Shown piece after piece: positions 26,540 to 35,221 of a stretch of DNA of 64,000 bases. A model generated the notes under the pieces. It worked only from the letters and a program-made list of their open reading frames with translations, was not told the origin of the DNA and made no database searches. The stretch spans positions 1-64,000 of the forward strand of contig CALWGF010000002.1 of assembly GCA_944379995.1 (NCBI GenBank). The letters run 5' to 3'. Source of the DNA: an uncultured Clostridia bacterium (GTDB lineage Bacteria; Bacillota; Clostridia; Lachnospirales; Anaerotignaceae). Made by a program: the position numbers and the translations under genes. Numbering within the stretch: position 1 is the first letter of the stretch; the number at the start of each line of letters is the position of its first letter.

Positions 26540-27412
26540 TTATTCAGCTTTAGTTTCCTGTGGAGCTTCTGCTGGCTTTGCAACATCAACTTTTGGCTGT
26601 GCAGGAGGAGTTGGTCTCTTTCCTGTTATAACGCCTTTAGGACATTTGTTAGCACACATACCACAGTTTTTACATTTACTATAATCAATAACAGCAATAT
26701 TATCAATTACATGTATAGCGTCAAATTTACATGTCTTTTCACATATCTTACAAGCTATACAACCAACTGTACAGTTCTGTAAAACAGCTTTTCCAGCATC
26801 TTTTGATGAACACTGTACTTTAACTTTTTTGTTTACTGGAAGTATTTCAATAATATGTTTTGGACATGTAGCAACACATTTACCACATGATGTACATTTT
26901 TCTGAATCTACAACAGCTATACCATTTTCAATTCTTATTGCATCGAAAGGACAAGCTTTTACACAGCTACCAAGTCCAAGACAGCCATATGAACAGCCTT
27001 TTGAACCGCCACCAGCAAGCTGTGAAGCAAATACACAATCGTCCATTCCGAAATATTCATATTTATTTTTTGCAGTATCACAATTACCACCACATTTTAC
27101 AAATGCAGCAGTAGGTTCGCTTTCTTCTACAACAACACCCATAATTTCAGCGATTTTACTAGCTACGGCTGAACCTCCAACAGGACAAGCGTTTACAGGA
27201 GCTTTTCCTTCTGCAATTGCAGTAGCACAACCACCACAACCAGGGAAACCACAACCACCACAGTTAGCACCAGGAAGAACTGATGATATTTCGCCTATTT
27301 TTGGGTCTTCCTCAACAGCGAATACTTTTCCTGCAAAACCAAGGCCTGCACCAAAAACAAGGCCTAAACCGCCAATACTGAGTATTGGATTTATAATATT
27401 CATTATATCCAT
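26540..27412 (-). CDS. rnfB: Rnf complex subunit B (iron-sulfur electron entry)
   Basis: RnfB accepts electrons from ferredoxin in the membrane Rnf complex. The 290 residues begin with a membrane anchor (about 5-30). A four-cysteine Fe-S motif, GANCGGCGFPGCGGC (about 48-62), follows, then ferredoxin-type clusters with CSYGCLGLGSCVKACP, CTSCGKCVATCP, CIACKICEKTC and CKNCGMCANKCP. The C-terminus is proline- and alanine-rich. It is the last gene of rnfCDGEAB, in the normal order for Clostridia, and its ATG follows AAGGAG. Confidence 0.96.
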   Translation of the reverse strand: MDIMNIINPILSIGGLGLVFGAGLGFAGKVFAVEEDPKIGEISSVLPGANCGGCGFPGCGGCATAIAEGKAPVNACPVGGSAVASKIAEIMGVVVEESEPTAAFVKCGGNCDTAKNKYEYFGMDDCVFASQLAGGGSKGCSYGCLGLGSCVKACPFDAIRIENGIAVVDSEKCTSCGKCVATCPKHIIEILPVNKKVKVQCSSKDAGKAVLQNCTVGCIACKICEKTCKFDAIHVIDNIAVIDYSKCKNCGMCANKCPKGVITGKRPTPPAQPKVDVAKPAEAPQETKAE

Positions 27413-27433
27413 TTATCTCACTCCTTGTTTTTA

Positions 27434-28012
27434 TCAAATTTTAATTAAGCCTTGGAAACCTAAAAATGCAATTGACATAATTCCTGCTGATACAAGAGCA
27501 ATAGGAAATCCTTCAAATGCTTTAGGAATATTATTATACTGTATTCTTTCACGAATACCTGCAAAGAGTACTATTGCAAGTGCGAAACCAACAGCACCAC
27601 CAACACCGTTTAATACAGCTTCTATAAAGTTATAGCCTTTCTGCATATTAACAACGGCAACACCTAAAACAGCACAGTTTGTTGTAATAAGTGGAAGATA
27701 TACACCAAGTGCCTGATAAAGTGAAGGTGAACTTTTCTTTAAGAACATCTCAACAAACTGAACTAAAGCAGCAATAACAAGAATGAAAGCTATGTTGTAA
27801 AGATATTCAATTTTAAGTGGAACTAAGATAAAGTTATAAACAAGCCATGACGCAGCACAAGCAAGTGTTATAACGAATATAACGGCAACACCCATACCTG
27901 CTGATGTTTCAACTTTTTTGGAAACACCAAGGAAAGGACAGATGCCTAAGAACTGTGACAATACATAGTTGTTAACGAATATACCAGCTAATACTAATAA
28001 TATTAAATTCAT
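27434..28012 (-). CDS. rnfA: Rnf complex membrane subunit A
   Basis: An inner-membrane subunit of the Na+- or H+-pumping ferredoxin:NAD+ oxidoreductase, with 192 residues and about six helices. Conserved features include NNYVLSQFLGICPFLGVS near the N-terminus, LPLITTNCAVLGVA (with the cysteine thought to help bind a shared Fe-S centre with RnfE) and the final GFQGLIKI. RnfA and RnfE are homologous and inverted in the membrane. The ATG follows AAGGAGGGG. It sits 18 bases after rnfE. Confidence 0.96.
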   Translation of the reverse strand: MNLILLVLAGIFVNNYVLSQFLGICPFLGVSKKVETSAGMGVAVIFVITLACAASWLVYNFILVPLKIEYLYNIAFILVIAALVQFVEMFLKKSSPSLYQALGVYLPLITTNCAVLGVAVVNMQKGYNFIEAVLNGVGGAVGFALAIVLFAGIRERIQYNNIPKAFEGFPIALVSAGIMSIAFLGFQGLIKI

Positions 28013-28030
28013 CTATTTTTCCCCTCCTTA

Positions 28031-28633
28031 TTAAGCAGATTTCTTTTTATTTCTAAAGTGATTAAGAAGTGCCATAAGACAACCTAATGTGAAGAAAGCA
28101 CCTGGAGCCATTACGAAAAGTAATGTCTTAGGGAATGCTTCTGGAAGTACAGCTACACTAAAGAGTGTACCTGAACCAATAAATTCACGTACAAGACCAA
28201 TTACTGTAAGAGCAATTGTAAAACCAAGTCCCATACCTATACCATCGAAGAATGAATCAACAGGAGAGTTTTTAGAAGCAAATGCTTCAGCTCTACCAAG
28301 AATGATACAGTTAACAACGATAAGTGGTATATAAAGTCCTAATGAGGCATTAAGTTCTGGTAAATATGCCTGTAAAAGGAACTGTACTATTGTAACGAAT
28401 GTTGCTATAACAACGATGAATGAAGGAATTCTTACTTCATCTGGAATAAATTTTCTAATTAATGATACGAAAATATTTGAACATATTAAAACGGATGCTG
28501 TTGAAAGTCCCATACCAAGACCGTTTATAGCAGAACTTGTTACAGCAAGTGTAGGACACATACCGATAACCTGCACGAAGGTTGGGTTTTCGTTAATAAT
28601 ACCGTTTTTAATTATTTTTATCGGATTACCCAT
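28031..28633 (-). CDS. rnfE: Rnf complex membrane subunit E
   Basis: 200 residues with about six membrane helices, homologous to RnfA. Marks are ENPTFVQVIGMCPTLAVTS, IPLIVVNCIILGRAEAFA and GIGMGLGFTIALTVIGLVRE. With RnfA it forms the membrane core that carries electrons across. Its ATG overlaps the stop of rnfG by one base (TAATG), so translation is coupled. GGAGGTG lies ahead. Confidence 0.96.
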   Translation of the reverse strand: MGNPIKIIKNGIINENPTFVQVIGMCPTLAVTSSAINGLGMGLSTASVLICSNIFVSLIRKFIPDEVRIPSFIVVIATFVTIVQFLLQAYLPELNASLGLYIPLIVVNCIILGRAEAFASKNSPVDSFFDGIGMGLGFTIALTVIGLVREFIGSGTLFSVAVLPEAFPKTLLFVMAPGAFFTLGCLMALLNHFRNKKKSA

Positions 28634-29193
28634 TAGTTTGCACCTCCGTTTTCACTAACCCAATTAAGAGCTTCTTGTGCACCATCAGATACAGCTCTTG
28701 ATGTTATTGTTGCACTTGTTATGGCTTGAACATTACCGCCATCTTTTGTAACTTTAATTTCACCAGACATTCCAGCAAACTGTTCATAGAAACTTGGGTC
28801 TGTTGATAAAGCACCAAGACCAGGTGTTTCAGAGTGAGAAAGAACACGAAGTCCTGTTATAACACCTTCAGCATCAACACCTACCATAGTACTAACAGCA
28901 CCACCGAAACCGCTTGGATTTGCTGTTACTACATAACCAACTGTTTCGCCATTAACTTTTGCTTCACTTACTTTTGATATTGTACCTGATATTGTATCTC
29001 CTGCAGATGTATCTGCAACAGTTTCAAATTCAACACCGTCAACAGGGAAAACCTGTGCCATTGCAGCAGCTTCTGTTTTTGCATTCTGTATAGCGATAGG
29101 TTCTTTTGTTACTTCAGAAACTACACCAAGAAGCATTGCAGCTACTGCTGTTATTACTAATAATATACCTGCTGGTTTTACTATTCCATTCAT
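28633..29193 (-). CDS. rnfG: Rnf complex flavoprotein subunit G
   Basis: 186 residues with one N-terminal membrane helix (about 5-27) and an outside FMN-binding domain. Near the C-terminus AITSATITSRAVSDG holds the threonine that binds FMN covalently (family motif S-[GA]-A-T). GYVVTANPSGFGG and HSETPGLGA are also family features. It overlaps rnfD by four bases (ATGA). The flavin is probably attached by an ApbE enzyme, which is not encoded in this window. Confidence 0.95.
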   Translation of the reverse strand: MNGIVKPAGILLVITAVAAMLLGVVSEVTKEPIAIQNAKTEAAAMAQVFPVDGVEFETVADTSAGDTISGTISKVSEAKVNGETVGYVVTANPSGFGGAVSTMVGVDAEGVITGLRVLSHSETPGLGALSTDPSFYEQFAGMSGEIKVTKDGGNVQAITSATITSRAVSDGAQEALNWVSENGGAN

Positions 29194-30137
29194 GCCTTTT
29201 TCGCCTCCTTTGGTCTTGCTCCAAAGATTCTGCCTTTTGTAAATCTGTCAATAAGAGGTACGCAAAGGTTCATAATAAGTATTGAATATGAAACACCTTC
29301 AGGGTATCCGCCATAAATTCTTATAAGAGTTGTAAGAAGACCACAGCCAAGACCCATTATAATTTGACCTTTTGCAGTAACCGGTGATGAAGCATAATCT
29401 GTTGCCATAAAGAATGCACCAAGTAAAAGACCACCTACGAGTATTTCGTAAAGAGGAACTCTTACACCATTTCTTCCAATAAGTCCTGTTAAAACAACAA
29501 CTGTTGCTATGTAAACAACTGGTATTCTCCAAGAAATTACTCTTCTGTAAAGAAGGTAAAGTCCACCAATAATAAGTGCTATTGCACAAGTTTCACCGAT
29601 ACAACCACCAATATGACCTGTAAGAGCAGCCATATAATCATTTGTAGTAGGTGCAACTAAATCTCCTGATTTTAAAAGAGCAAGAGGTGTTGCAGTTGTT
29701 ACTCCGTCAAGTGTCCAAGTAGTCATTGCTGTTGGATATGACGCAAGTAAGAATGCTCTGGCTGCAAGGGCAGGGTTAATAAAGTTCTGTCCAAGACCAC
29801 CAAAAAGCTGTTTTGCTATTATAATAGCAAATGCACTACCAACAATAGGCATCCAGAAAGGAGCTTCTGAAGGCATATTAAGTGCAAGTAAAAGACCTGT
29901 TACAACAGCACTAAGGTCATCTATTGTAACTCTCTGTTTTGTTATTTTTTGATAAAGATATTCAAAGAACACTGCTGAAGCAACTGAAATTGCAATAAGA
30001 GCGAGTGCTTTTATTCCAAAGTATACAATACCCATCACTGTTGCAGGAAGAAGTGCGATTATTACATCACGCATAATTCCCTGTATAGAATCCTTAGAAC
30101 GGACGTGAGGGGTAGCTGATACTACAAAATTACTCAT
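29190..30137 (-). CDS. rnfD: Rnf complex membrane flavoprotein subunit D
   Basis: 315 residues with about nine or ten helices. The FMN-binding threonine lies in DGVTTATPLALLK (about residues 142-154), matching the family motif D-G-x-T-x-A-T-P. Further marks are NPALAARAFLLASYP and IYGGYPEGVSYSILIMN. The N-terminal SATPHVRSKDS is typical. It carries electrons between RnfB and RnfG with ion translocation. The ATG follows AGGGGGAT. It lies 15 bases after rnfC. Confidence 0.96.
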   Translation of the reverse strand: MSNFVVSATPHVRSKDSIQGIMRDVIIALLPATVMGIVYFGIKALALIAISVASAVFFEYLYQKITKQRVTIDDLSAVVTGLLLALNMPSEAPFWMPIVGSAFAIIIAKQLFGGLGQNFINPALAARAFLLASYPTAMTTWTLDGVTTATPLALLKSGDLVAPTTNDYMAALTGHIGGCIGETCAIALIIGGLYLLYRRVISWRIPVVYIATVVVLTGLIGRNGVRVPLYEILVGGLLLGAFFMATDYASSPVTAKGQIIMGLGCGLLTTLIRIYGGYPEGVSYSILIMNLCVPLIDRFTKGRIFGARPKEAKKA

Positions 30138-30152
30138 TATGGTTATCCCCCT

Positions 30153-31526
30153 TTATTTCTTTTCTGCTCCGGCTTTAGCTCTTGCAGCAGCGGCTGCAGC
30201 AGCTTTTTTACCCATTTCAATCTTCTTAGTTGCTCTGATTGATTGAGCTAACTGGCGTTTTGCTGGACATTCGTATGAGCAGCTTCCGCATTCTATACAG
30301 TCAAGTCCGTGATTTTTAACGAAACCATCACCATCGCCTATTATAGCACACTGATTAAGTACAAGTGGTTCAAGTCCCATTGGACAATGGTCAACACATT
30401 TTCCACATCTTATACAATTTCTTTCTTCAGGAATGAATGCTTCTTTTTCTGTGAAGCAAAGAAGAGCTGAAGAAGTTTTTACAGTTGCAACGTCTGTTGT
30501 AAACATTGCAGGACCCATCATAGGACCTCCGGCTATAATTTTTACAGGTGGGTCATTTTCTTTAAATCCGCCTGCAGCTTCTACTATATCAGTAAATGTC
30601 ATACCAATACGTATTTTATAGTTACCTGGGTTTTTAACAGCTCCACCAGTGAAAGTAACAACTCTTCTCATAAGAGGTCTACCTCTAAAAAGAGCTCTTT
30701 CAACAGCGATAACTGTATCAACGTTGTCAATTATACAACCAGCAGAAGCAGGAAGAGCACCTGAAAGAACTTCTCTACCTGTTACAGCATATATAAGGTG
30801 TTTTTCAGAACCCTGTGGGAATTTTGTTTTAAGAGGCTGTACTGTGATATTTGATATACCTTGGCAAGCCTTTTCCATAGCTTCAATAGCTTTTGGTTTA
30901 TTAGTTTCAATACCAATAACACCTTTAGCATTAGGGTGAAGCTTAAGCATTACCTGTAAACCTCTTACGATTTTATCGCTTTCTTCAAGCATAAGACGAT
31001 AGTCTGTTGTAAGGTAAGGTTCACATTCAGCCGCATTAACAATAATGTAGTCAATAGGCTGGTCTTTTGGAGGATTAAGTTTGATATGTGTAGGGAAACC
31101 GGCACCACCAAGACCAACAACACCTGCTTCTTTTATAGCAACAAGTATTTCTTCATTAGTCATTTTTGTGTAATCTTTTGGCTGGTTAAGCCCTTCGATT
31201 TCCTCCATTTTTCCATCGTTTTCAATTACGATAGATTTTACAGTAGCTCCTCCAGGAACAAGCATAGGTCTGATATCTTTTACAGTACCAGAAATACTTG
31301 AAAAAATAGGAGAAGACATAAATGCCTGTGACTCGCCGATTTTCTGTCCTACTTTTACGTAGTCTCCAACCTGTACAAGTGGGTCACAAGGTGCGCCTAT
31401 GTGCTGTGACATAGGGAAAAATAATTCTGAACCTACTTTCGGCATAATAACCTTAATTGGTTGTTCTGCTGAAAGGGCTTTGCCATCTGGTGGATGGACT
31501 CCACGTTTGAACGTTAAAGCTTGCAT
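30153..31526 (-). CDS. rnfC: Rnf complex NADH-binding subunit C
   Basis: RnfC, at the cytoplasmic face, joins the complex to NAD+. The 457 residues include GVVGLGGAGFPTHIKL (about 134-149) for nucleotide/FMN binding and two [4Fe-4S] motifs near the C-terminus, CIRCGKCVDHCP and CIECGSCSYECP. The C-terminal tail is alanine- and lysine-rich, as in many anaerobes. The ATG follows GAGGGGG. It is the first gene of the operon and is divergent from rpoN; the shared 485-base gap is described separately. Confidence 0.96.
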   Translation of the reverse strand: MQALTFKRGVHPPDGKALSAEQPIKVIMPKVGSELFFPMSQHIGAPCDPLVQVGDYVKVGQKIGESQAFMSSPIFSSISGTVKDIRPMLVPGGATVKSIVIENDGKMEEIEGLNQPKDYTKMTNEEILVAIKEAGVVGLGGAGFPTHIKLNPPKDQPIDYIIVNAAECEPYLTTDYRLMLEESDKIVRGLQVMLKLHPNAKGVIGIETNKPKAIEAMEKACQGISNITVQPLKTKFPQGSEKHLIYAVTGREVLSGALPASAGCIIDNVDTVIAVERALFRGRPLMRRVVTFTGGAVKNPGNYKIRIGMTFTDIVEAAGGFKENDPPVKIIAGGPMMGPAMFTTDVATVKTSSALLCFTEKEAFIPEERNCIRCGKCVDHCPMGLEPLVLNQCAIIGDGDGFVKNHGLDCIECGSCSYECPAKRQLAQSIRATKKIEMGKKAAAAAAARAKAGAEKK

Positions 31527-31592
31527 ATTATCCCCCTCTGTTCATTTTTGTACAGACATTAGTAATGCCTGCACAGACATAAAATTAAAATT

Positions 31593-31624
31593 ATTATAAA
31601 AAATAACTGCGTTAAAAAATCAAC
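31593..31624 (-). promoter_or_regulatory. Possible promoter of the rnf operon
   Basis: On the minus strand TTGATT (31619-31624) and TATAAT (31593-31598) are 20 bases apart. The spacing is long, so the -35 call is weak. Confidence 0.35.
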
Positions 31625-31947
31625 AGTTATTATTTTAATACAAAAATCTTTAATTCTCAACAAATTTATTTGGAAACTTATTGATTGAATATAATTTCAT
31701 GTTTTTCAACAAAAAAGATAACTGATATAATACATATAAAATTAAGGTTTACATAAAATATAGTTTTGTTTATATTTATAAAATAATATTTACAAATAAC
31801 AATATACTATTTTTATTCTTATTTGTAAATGGATATGCTTAAATTTCCGTGTTATATTAAGGAAAAATACATATTTTGCATGCAAAAGTATAAATTAACC
31901 ATTCAAAAATACGATGTTTATTTTGTATAGTCTGAAATTGTAGAATA

Positions 31948-31976
31948 TTGTTTTTTGGTGCAATTTTATATATAAT
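31948..31976 (+). promoter_or_regulatory. Probable promoter of rpoN
   Basis: TTGTTT (31948-31953) and a perfect TATAAT (31971-31976) are separated by 17 bases. The start codon at 32012 lies about 35 bases downstream. Confidence 0.5.
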
Positions 31977-32011
31977 AAAAAAGAATTAATATTAGGAGGG
32001 TTGGTAATTTT

Positions 32012-33376
32012 ATGGATTTAAAACTTGAAGTTTCACAAAAGTTAAAGCTTTCACAAAATATGATGATTTCGGCAGAAATTTTACAAATGAGTAGTAATGA
32101 ACTTATTGAATATATAAAAGAGTTTTCAGAAGAAAATCCGGTTGTTGAATGTGAAGAAAATAATGATATTGATGATAAATTTGAAATGATGAAAGAGAAA
32201 CTCGAGTGGCTCCAATCTTCTGATTTTCAAAATAATACATACTATAATGATGATGAAAAAGATAGTGATGATTGGAAATATAAAGAAATTCAAGGAGAAA
32301 GTCTTTTTGAATATTTAATGTCACAATTAAATGTATTAAATTTAGAACGAGAAGTTTTTATAATTGCAAAATATATTATACAAAATATGGATAGTAATGG
32401 ATATGTAAGAGAAAGTTCTGATGATTTATATAAAATATTTAAACCTTTTAATATAGATAGAATTACAATAGAAGAAGCATTTGCTGTTGTACAAACATTT
32501 GAACCTTTAGGGGTAGGTGCAAAAAGTCTTTCTGAATGTCTTATGATACAGCTTAGAGTTATGGACAAAAGAAATGAACTTGCTGAAATTATAGTTGAAA
32601 AAGAACTTGAAAACTTAGGAAAAAATAAAATACCTACTATTGCAAAAAATCTTAAAGCAAAAGTTGAAGATGTAATGGAAGCAGTTGCTGTTATAAAAAA
32701 TCTTAATCCAAAACCGGGAAATAGTTTTGTTTCTGATAGAAATTTTAATTATATTATTCCAGATGTTATTGTTGAAGAAAATTATGATGGTAATTTTAAT
32801 ATAATTATAGAGGATAATAGTTTGCCTGTTATAAAAATTGGTGAACAATATAAAAATATAATGTCATATGATATTCCAGACGAAACAAAAGAATATGTGT
32901 GTAAAAAAGTAAAACAAGCCGAGTGGGTTATAAGTTGTATTACTAAAAGACAACAAACACTTAGAAAAACAATGGAAACTATTGTTGATACACAAAAAGA
33001 ATTTTTCAAAAAAGAATGTGGAGAATTAAAACCTATGCGACTTATTGATGTTGCAAAAAAAATAGATATGCACGAATCAACAGTAAGTAGAGCCATAAAA
33101 GAAAAATATGTACAATGTAGTCATGGTGTATATCCTTTAAGTAGATTTTTTATTAAAGGTATAGCAAAAGATGAAGGCAGCGATATGACATCATCAGATA
33201 CAGTAAAAAGGAAAATAAAATCAATAATTGATAATGAAAATAAAAAATCTCCATTAAGTGATAGAGTTATAACAGAAATGCTTAATGATGAAGGTATAGA
33301 AATATCAAGAAGAACTGTTGCAAAATATAGAGAAAGCCTTAATTTGCCAACTGCTTCTGGAAGAAAAGAATTTTAG
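32012..33376 (+). CDS. rpoN: RNA polymerase sigma-54 factor
   Basis: The protein has 454 residues. The N-terminal activator-interacting region (about 1-48, SQKLKLSQNMMISAEILQM) is followed by the core-binding domain (about 90-280). A helix-turn-helix with MHESTVSRAIKEKY leads to the RpoN box, SRRTVAKYRE, near the C-terminus (consensus ARRTVAKYRE), which reads the -24 element. Sigma-54 needs an AAA+ enhancer-binding activator; none is encoded in this window, so its regulon is not visible here. The start ATG is 11 bases after AGGAGGG. Confidence 0.95.
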   Translation: MDLKLEVSQKLKLSQNMMISAEILQMSSNELIEYIKEFSEENPVVECEENNDIDDKFEMMKEKLEWLQSSDFQNNTYYNDDEKDSDDWKYKEIQGESLFEYLMSQLNVLNLEREVFIIAKYIIQNMDSNGYVRESSDDLYKIFKPFNIDRITIEEAFAVVQTFEPLGVGAKSLSECLMIQLRVMDKRNELAEIIVEKELENLGKNKIPTIAKNLKAKVEDVMEAVAVIKNLNPKPGNSFVSDRNFNYIIPDVIVEENYDGNFNIIIEDNSLPVIKIGEQYKNIMSYDIPDETKEYVCKKVKQAEWVISCITKRQQTLRKTMETIVDTQKEFFKKECGELKPMRLIDVAKKIDMHESTVSRAIKEKYVQCSHGVYPLSRFFIKGIAKDEGSDMTSSDTVKRKIKSIIDNENKKSPLSDRVITEMLNDEGIEISRRTVAKYRESLNLPTASGRKEF

Positions 33377-33402
33377 GTGTCGTTTTATGACACCTTTTTT
33401 AT
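33374..33402 (+). terminator. Terminator after rpoN
   Basis: AGGTGTC pairs with GACACCT across a short loop and is followed by six T. It begins at the rpoN stop codon. Confidence 0.8.
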
Positions 33403-33459
33403 TTATAAAATGTATATTTTATAAGTATAATTGTATTAGTACGATTTGAGGTGATAGTT

Positions 33460-34872
33460 TTGAATGAATTTTATTCTGTTGTTATAGATAGAAACTCTGA
33501 AAATCCAATATATAAACAACTTGGTGATAAACTTTGTGAACTTATAGAGAAGGGTGTTATTCCTACTGATACAAGATTGCCTGCAATAAGAAAAATGGCT
33601 GAGAAATTGAAAGTTAATAATGCTACTGTTGTAATGGCATATAAATATATGGAAACTAAAAAAATAGTATATTCAATAAAAGGTAGTGGTACATATGTTT
33701 CACCTATTCCTGTTGAAAAAATTCCTGAACCTGTTGAAAAATTAAATATAAACTTCAATGAAAGTTATGATTTTAAAAATAAAATAAATTTTACAAGCTC
33801 ATCAATACCGGAAGAATTATTTCCAACTGATGATTTTAAACAGGTTTTTAATACTATACTTGAAAGGGAAAAGGGTAATGCTTTTAAAGATATTTTAGGT
33901 CAAGGATATGAACTTTTAAGAAATGAAATAGCATTATTTTGTGAAAATTTAGGTATAAGAACAAATAAAGAAAATATACAGATTATTTCAGGGGCACAAC
34001 AGGGTATAGATATTGTTTCAAAAGCACTTATGAAATATAAAGATTGTGTAATTGTTGAAAAGCCTACATTTTATGGTGCAGTAGCAGCTTTTATATCAAG
34101 AGGTAGTGATATTATAGAAATACCCCTTGAATGTGATGGTATAAATATTGAAATGTTGGAAAATACAATAAAACTTTATAAGCCTAAAATTATGTATATT
34201 ATGGCATATTTTCAAACACCTTCTGGAATATGTTATTCAACAGAAAAGAAACGAAAAATAATTGAAATTGCTGAAAAAAATGATATGTATATAATAGAAG
34301 ATGATAATCTATATGATTTTAATTATACAGGTGAAAGTATTGTTCCATTAAAAGCTCTTGATTATAAAAATCGTGTTATATATATAAAAAGTTTTTCAAA
34401 AATACTTATGCCTGGACTTAGAACAGGTTTTATGATTATTCCACCTAAAATAAAAGATGATGTAATTCGTGCAAAATATACTTCTGATATATCAACATCA
34501 GGTTTTATGCAAAGAGCTGTTTATGAATATCTAAAAAATTATGATTTTAAAAATCATATAAATAATATTATAAAATATGCAGAAAATAAATATTATAAAG
34601 CTCTTAGTTGTTGTAAAAAATATTTAGATAGAGAAAAGATTGAAGTTATAGACAATAAAGGCGGAATTAGTCTGTGGATTAAGTTGAAAACTAATATAAA
34701 TTTAGAACAATTCTGTGGAGAACTTATAAAAAATGGAGTTATAGTTGCTTTGGAAAATCAGTTTATAAACAGCGGAAAAGGAAATCATATAAGATTATGT
34801 TTTGTTAATTTATCTGATAAAGATATTGAAAAAGGTTTTTGTATAATAGGTAATGTTATTAAAAAATATTGA
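33460..34872 (+). CDS. MocR/PdxR-type regulator (GntR HTH + aminotransferase domain)
   Basis: 470 residues. The N-terminal winged helix-turn-helix of the GntR family (about 10-75, IPTDTRLPAIRKMAEKL, NNATVVMAYKYME) is joined to a class I/II aminotransferase-like domain (about 110-470) with the PLP lysine in YIKSFSKILMPGLRTGFM. Such proteins usually control vitamin B6, GABA or amino-acid genes, and they rarely act as enzymes. I place the start at TTG 33460, six bases after GAGGTG. Its stop codon overlaps the -35 box of the alaS promoter. The target is unknown. Confidence 0.9.
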   Translation: MNEFYSVVIDRNSENPIYKQLGDKLCELIEKGVIPTDTRLPAIRKMAEKLKVNNATVVMAYKYMETKKIVYSIKGSGTYVSPIPVEKIPEPVEKLNINFNESYDFKNKINFTSSSIPEELFPTDDFKQVFNTILEREKGNAFKDILGQGYELLRNEIALFCENLGIRTNKENIQIISGAQQGIDIVSKALMKYKDCVIVEKPTFYGAVAAFISRGSDIIEIPLECDGINIEMLENTIKLYKPKIMYIMAYFQTPSGICYSTEKKRKIIEIAEKNDMYIIEDDNLYDFNYTGESIVPLKALDYKNRVIYIKSFSKILMPGLRTGFMIIPPKIKDDVIRAKYTSDISTSGFMQRAVYEYLKNYDFKNHINNIIKYAENKYYKALSCCKKYLDREKIEVIDNKGGISLWIKLKTNINLEQFCGELIKNGVIVALENQFINSGKGNHIRLCFVNLSDKDIEKGFCIIGNVIKKY

Positions 34873-34898
34873 CAAAACAGACTTTTCTCTAATATAAT
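34869..34898 (+). promoter_or_regulatory. Sigma-A promoter of alaS
   Basis: Perfect TTGACA (34869-34874) and TATAAT (34893-34898) with an 18-base spacer. The -35 box overlaps the stop of the preceding gene. Confidence 0.85.
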
Positions 34899-34924
34899 CA
34901 TAATCAAGATATTTATAAAGGTTA

Positions 34925-35180
34925 TAAAAAGAAGGAGTATGCAAAAAAGCGTCCTAAAGAGAGAAAATCCTTGGCTGAAAGATTTTTGGAAAAGCATTTG
35001 CAGAAGCAGTCTTTTTGAGAATTTCTCAGACCGTTTTGTCATAAACTTATTATAAGAATGACTTAACCGTATTTTCTGCGTTAAAGAAAATTTAAGTTGG
35101 TGCTTTTTTGGCACAAATAGGGTGGTACCGCGGATAATGCTTCGTCCCTGATTTTTTCAGGAACGAGGCTTTTTTTATTT
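34925..35180 (+). promoter_or_regulatory. T-box riboswitch leader (tRNA-Ala) of alaS
   Basis: The T-box sequence AGGGTGGTACCGCG lies at 35119-35132, with the antiterminator and then a terminator (CTTCGTCCCTGA / TCAGGAACGAGG, T run at 35138-35178). Stem I includes AAAGAGAG and GGCTGAAAG motifs. In the probable specifier loop GAAGCAGTC the specifier is GCA (35006-35008), an alanine codon, which fits the gene. Uncharged tRNA-Ala would bind and let alaS be transcribed. Confidence 0.92.
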
Positions 35181-35221
35181 TTTGGTACAAAATTTTTTAT
35201 AGAAGAAAGGAATTTTAAATT

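Larger units (their letters stand above)
31527..32011. other. Intergenic region between rnfC and rpoN
   Basis: This AT-rich divergent control region has no gene. Toward rnfC I see the repeated ACAGACAT (near 31553 and 31575) and a weak minus-strand promoter. Toward rpoN there is a 14-base palindrome, TTTTGCATGCAAAA (31874-31887), and a TTGTTT-17-TATAAT promoter. I see no sigma-54 type GG-N10-GC element at usable distance from either gene. Confidence 0.5.

Noticed and set aside
26829..27635. 268-residue frame on the plus strand opposite rnfB and rnfA
   Set aside because: It is a mirror of strongly conserved Fe-S and membrane genes, with a proline/serine-rich composition typical of antisense translation.
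31527..31700. Sigma-54 type -24/-12 promoter for the rnf operon
   Set aside because: The idea was suggested by rpoN next door, but no GG-N10-GC pair with flanking consensus occurs at a useful distance.
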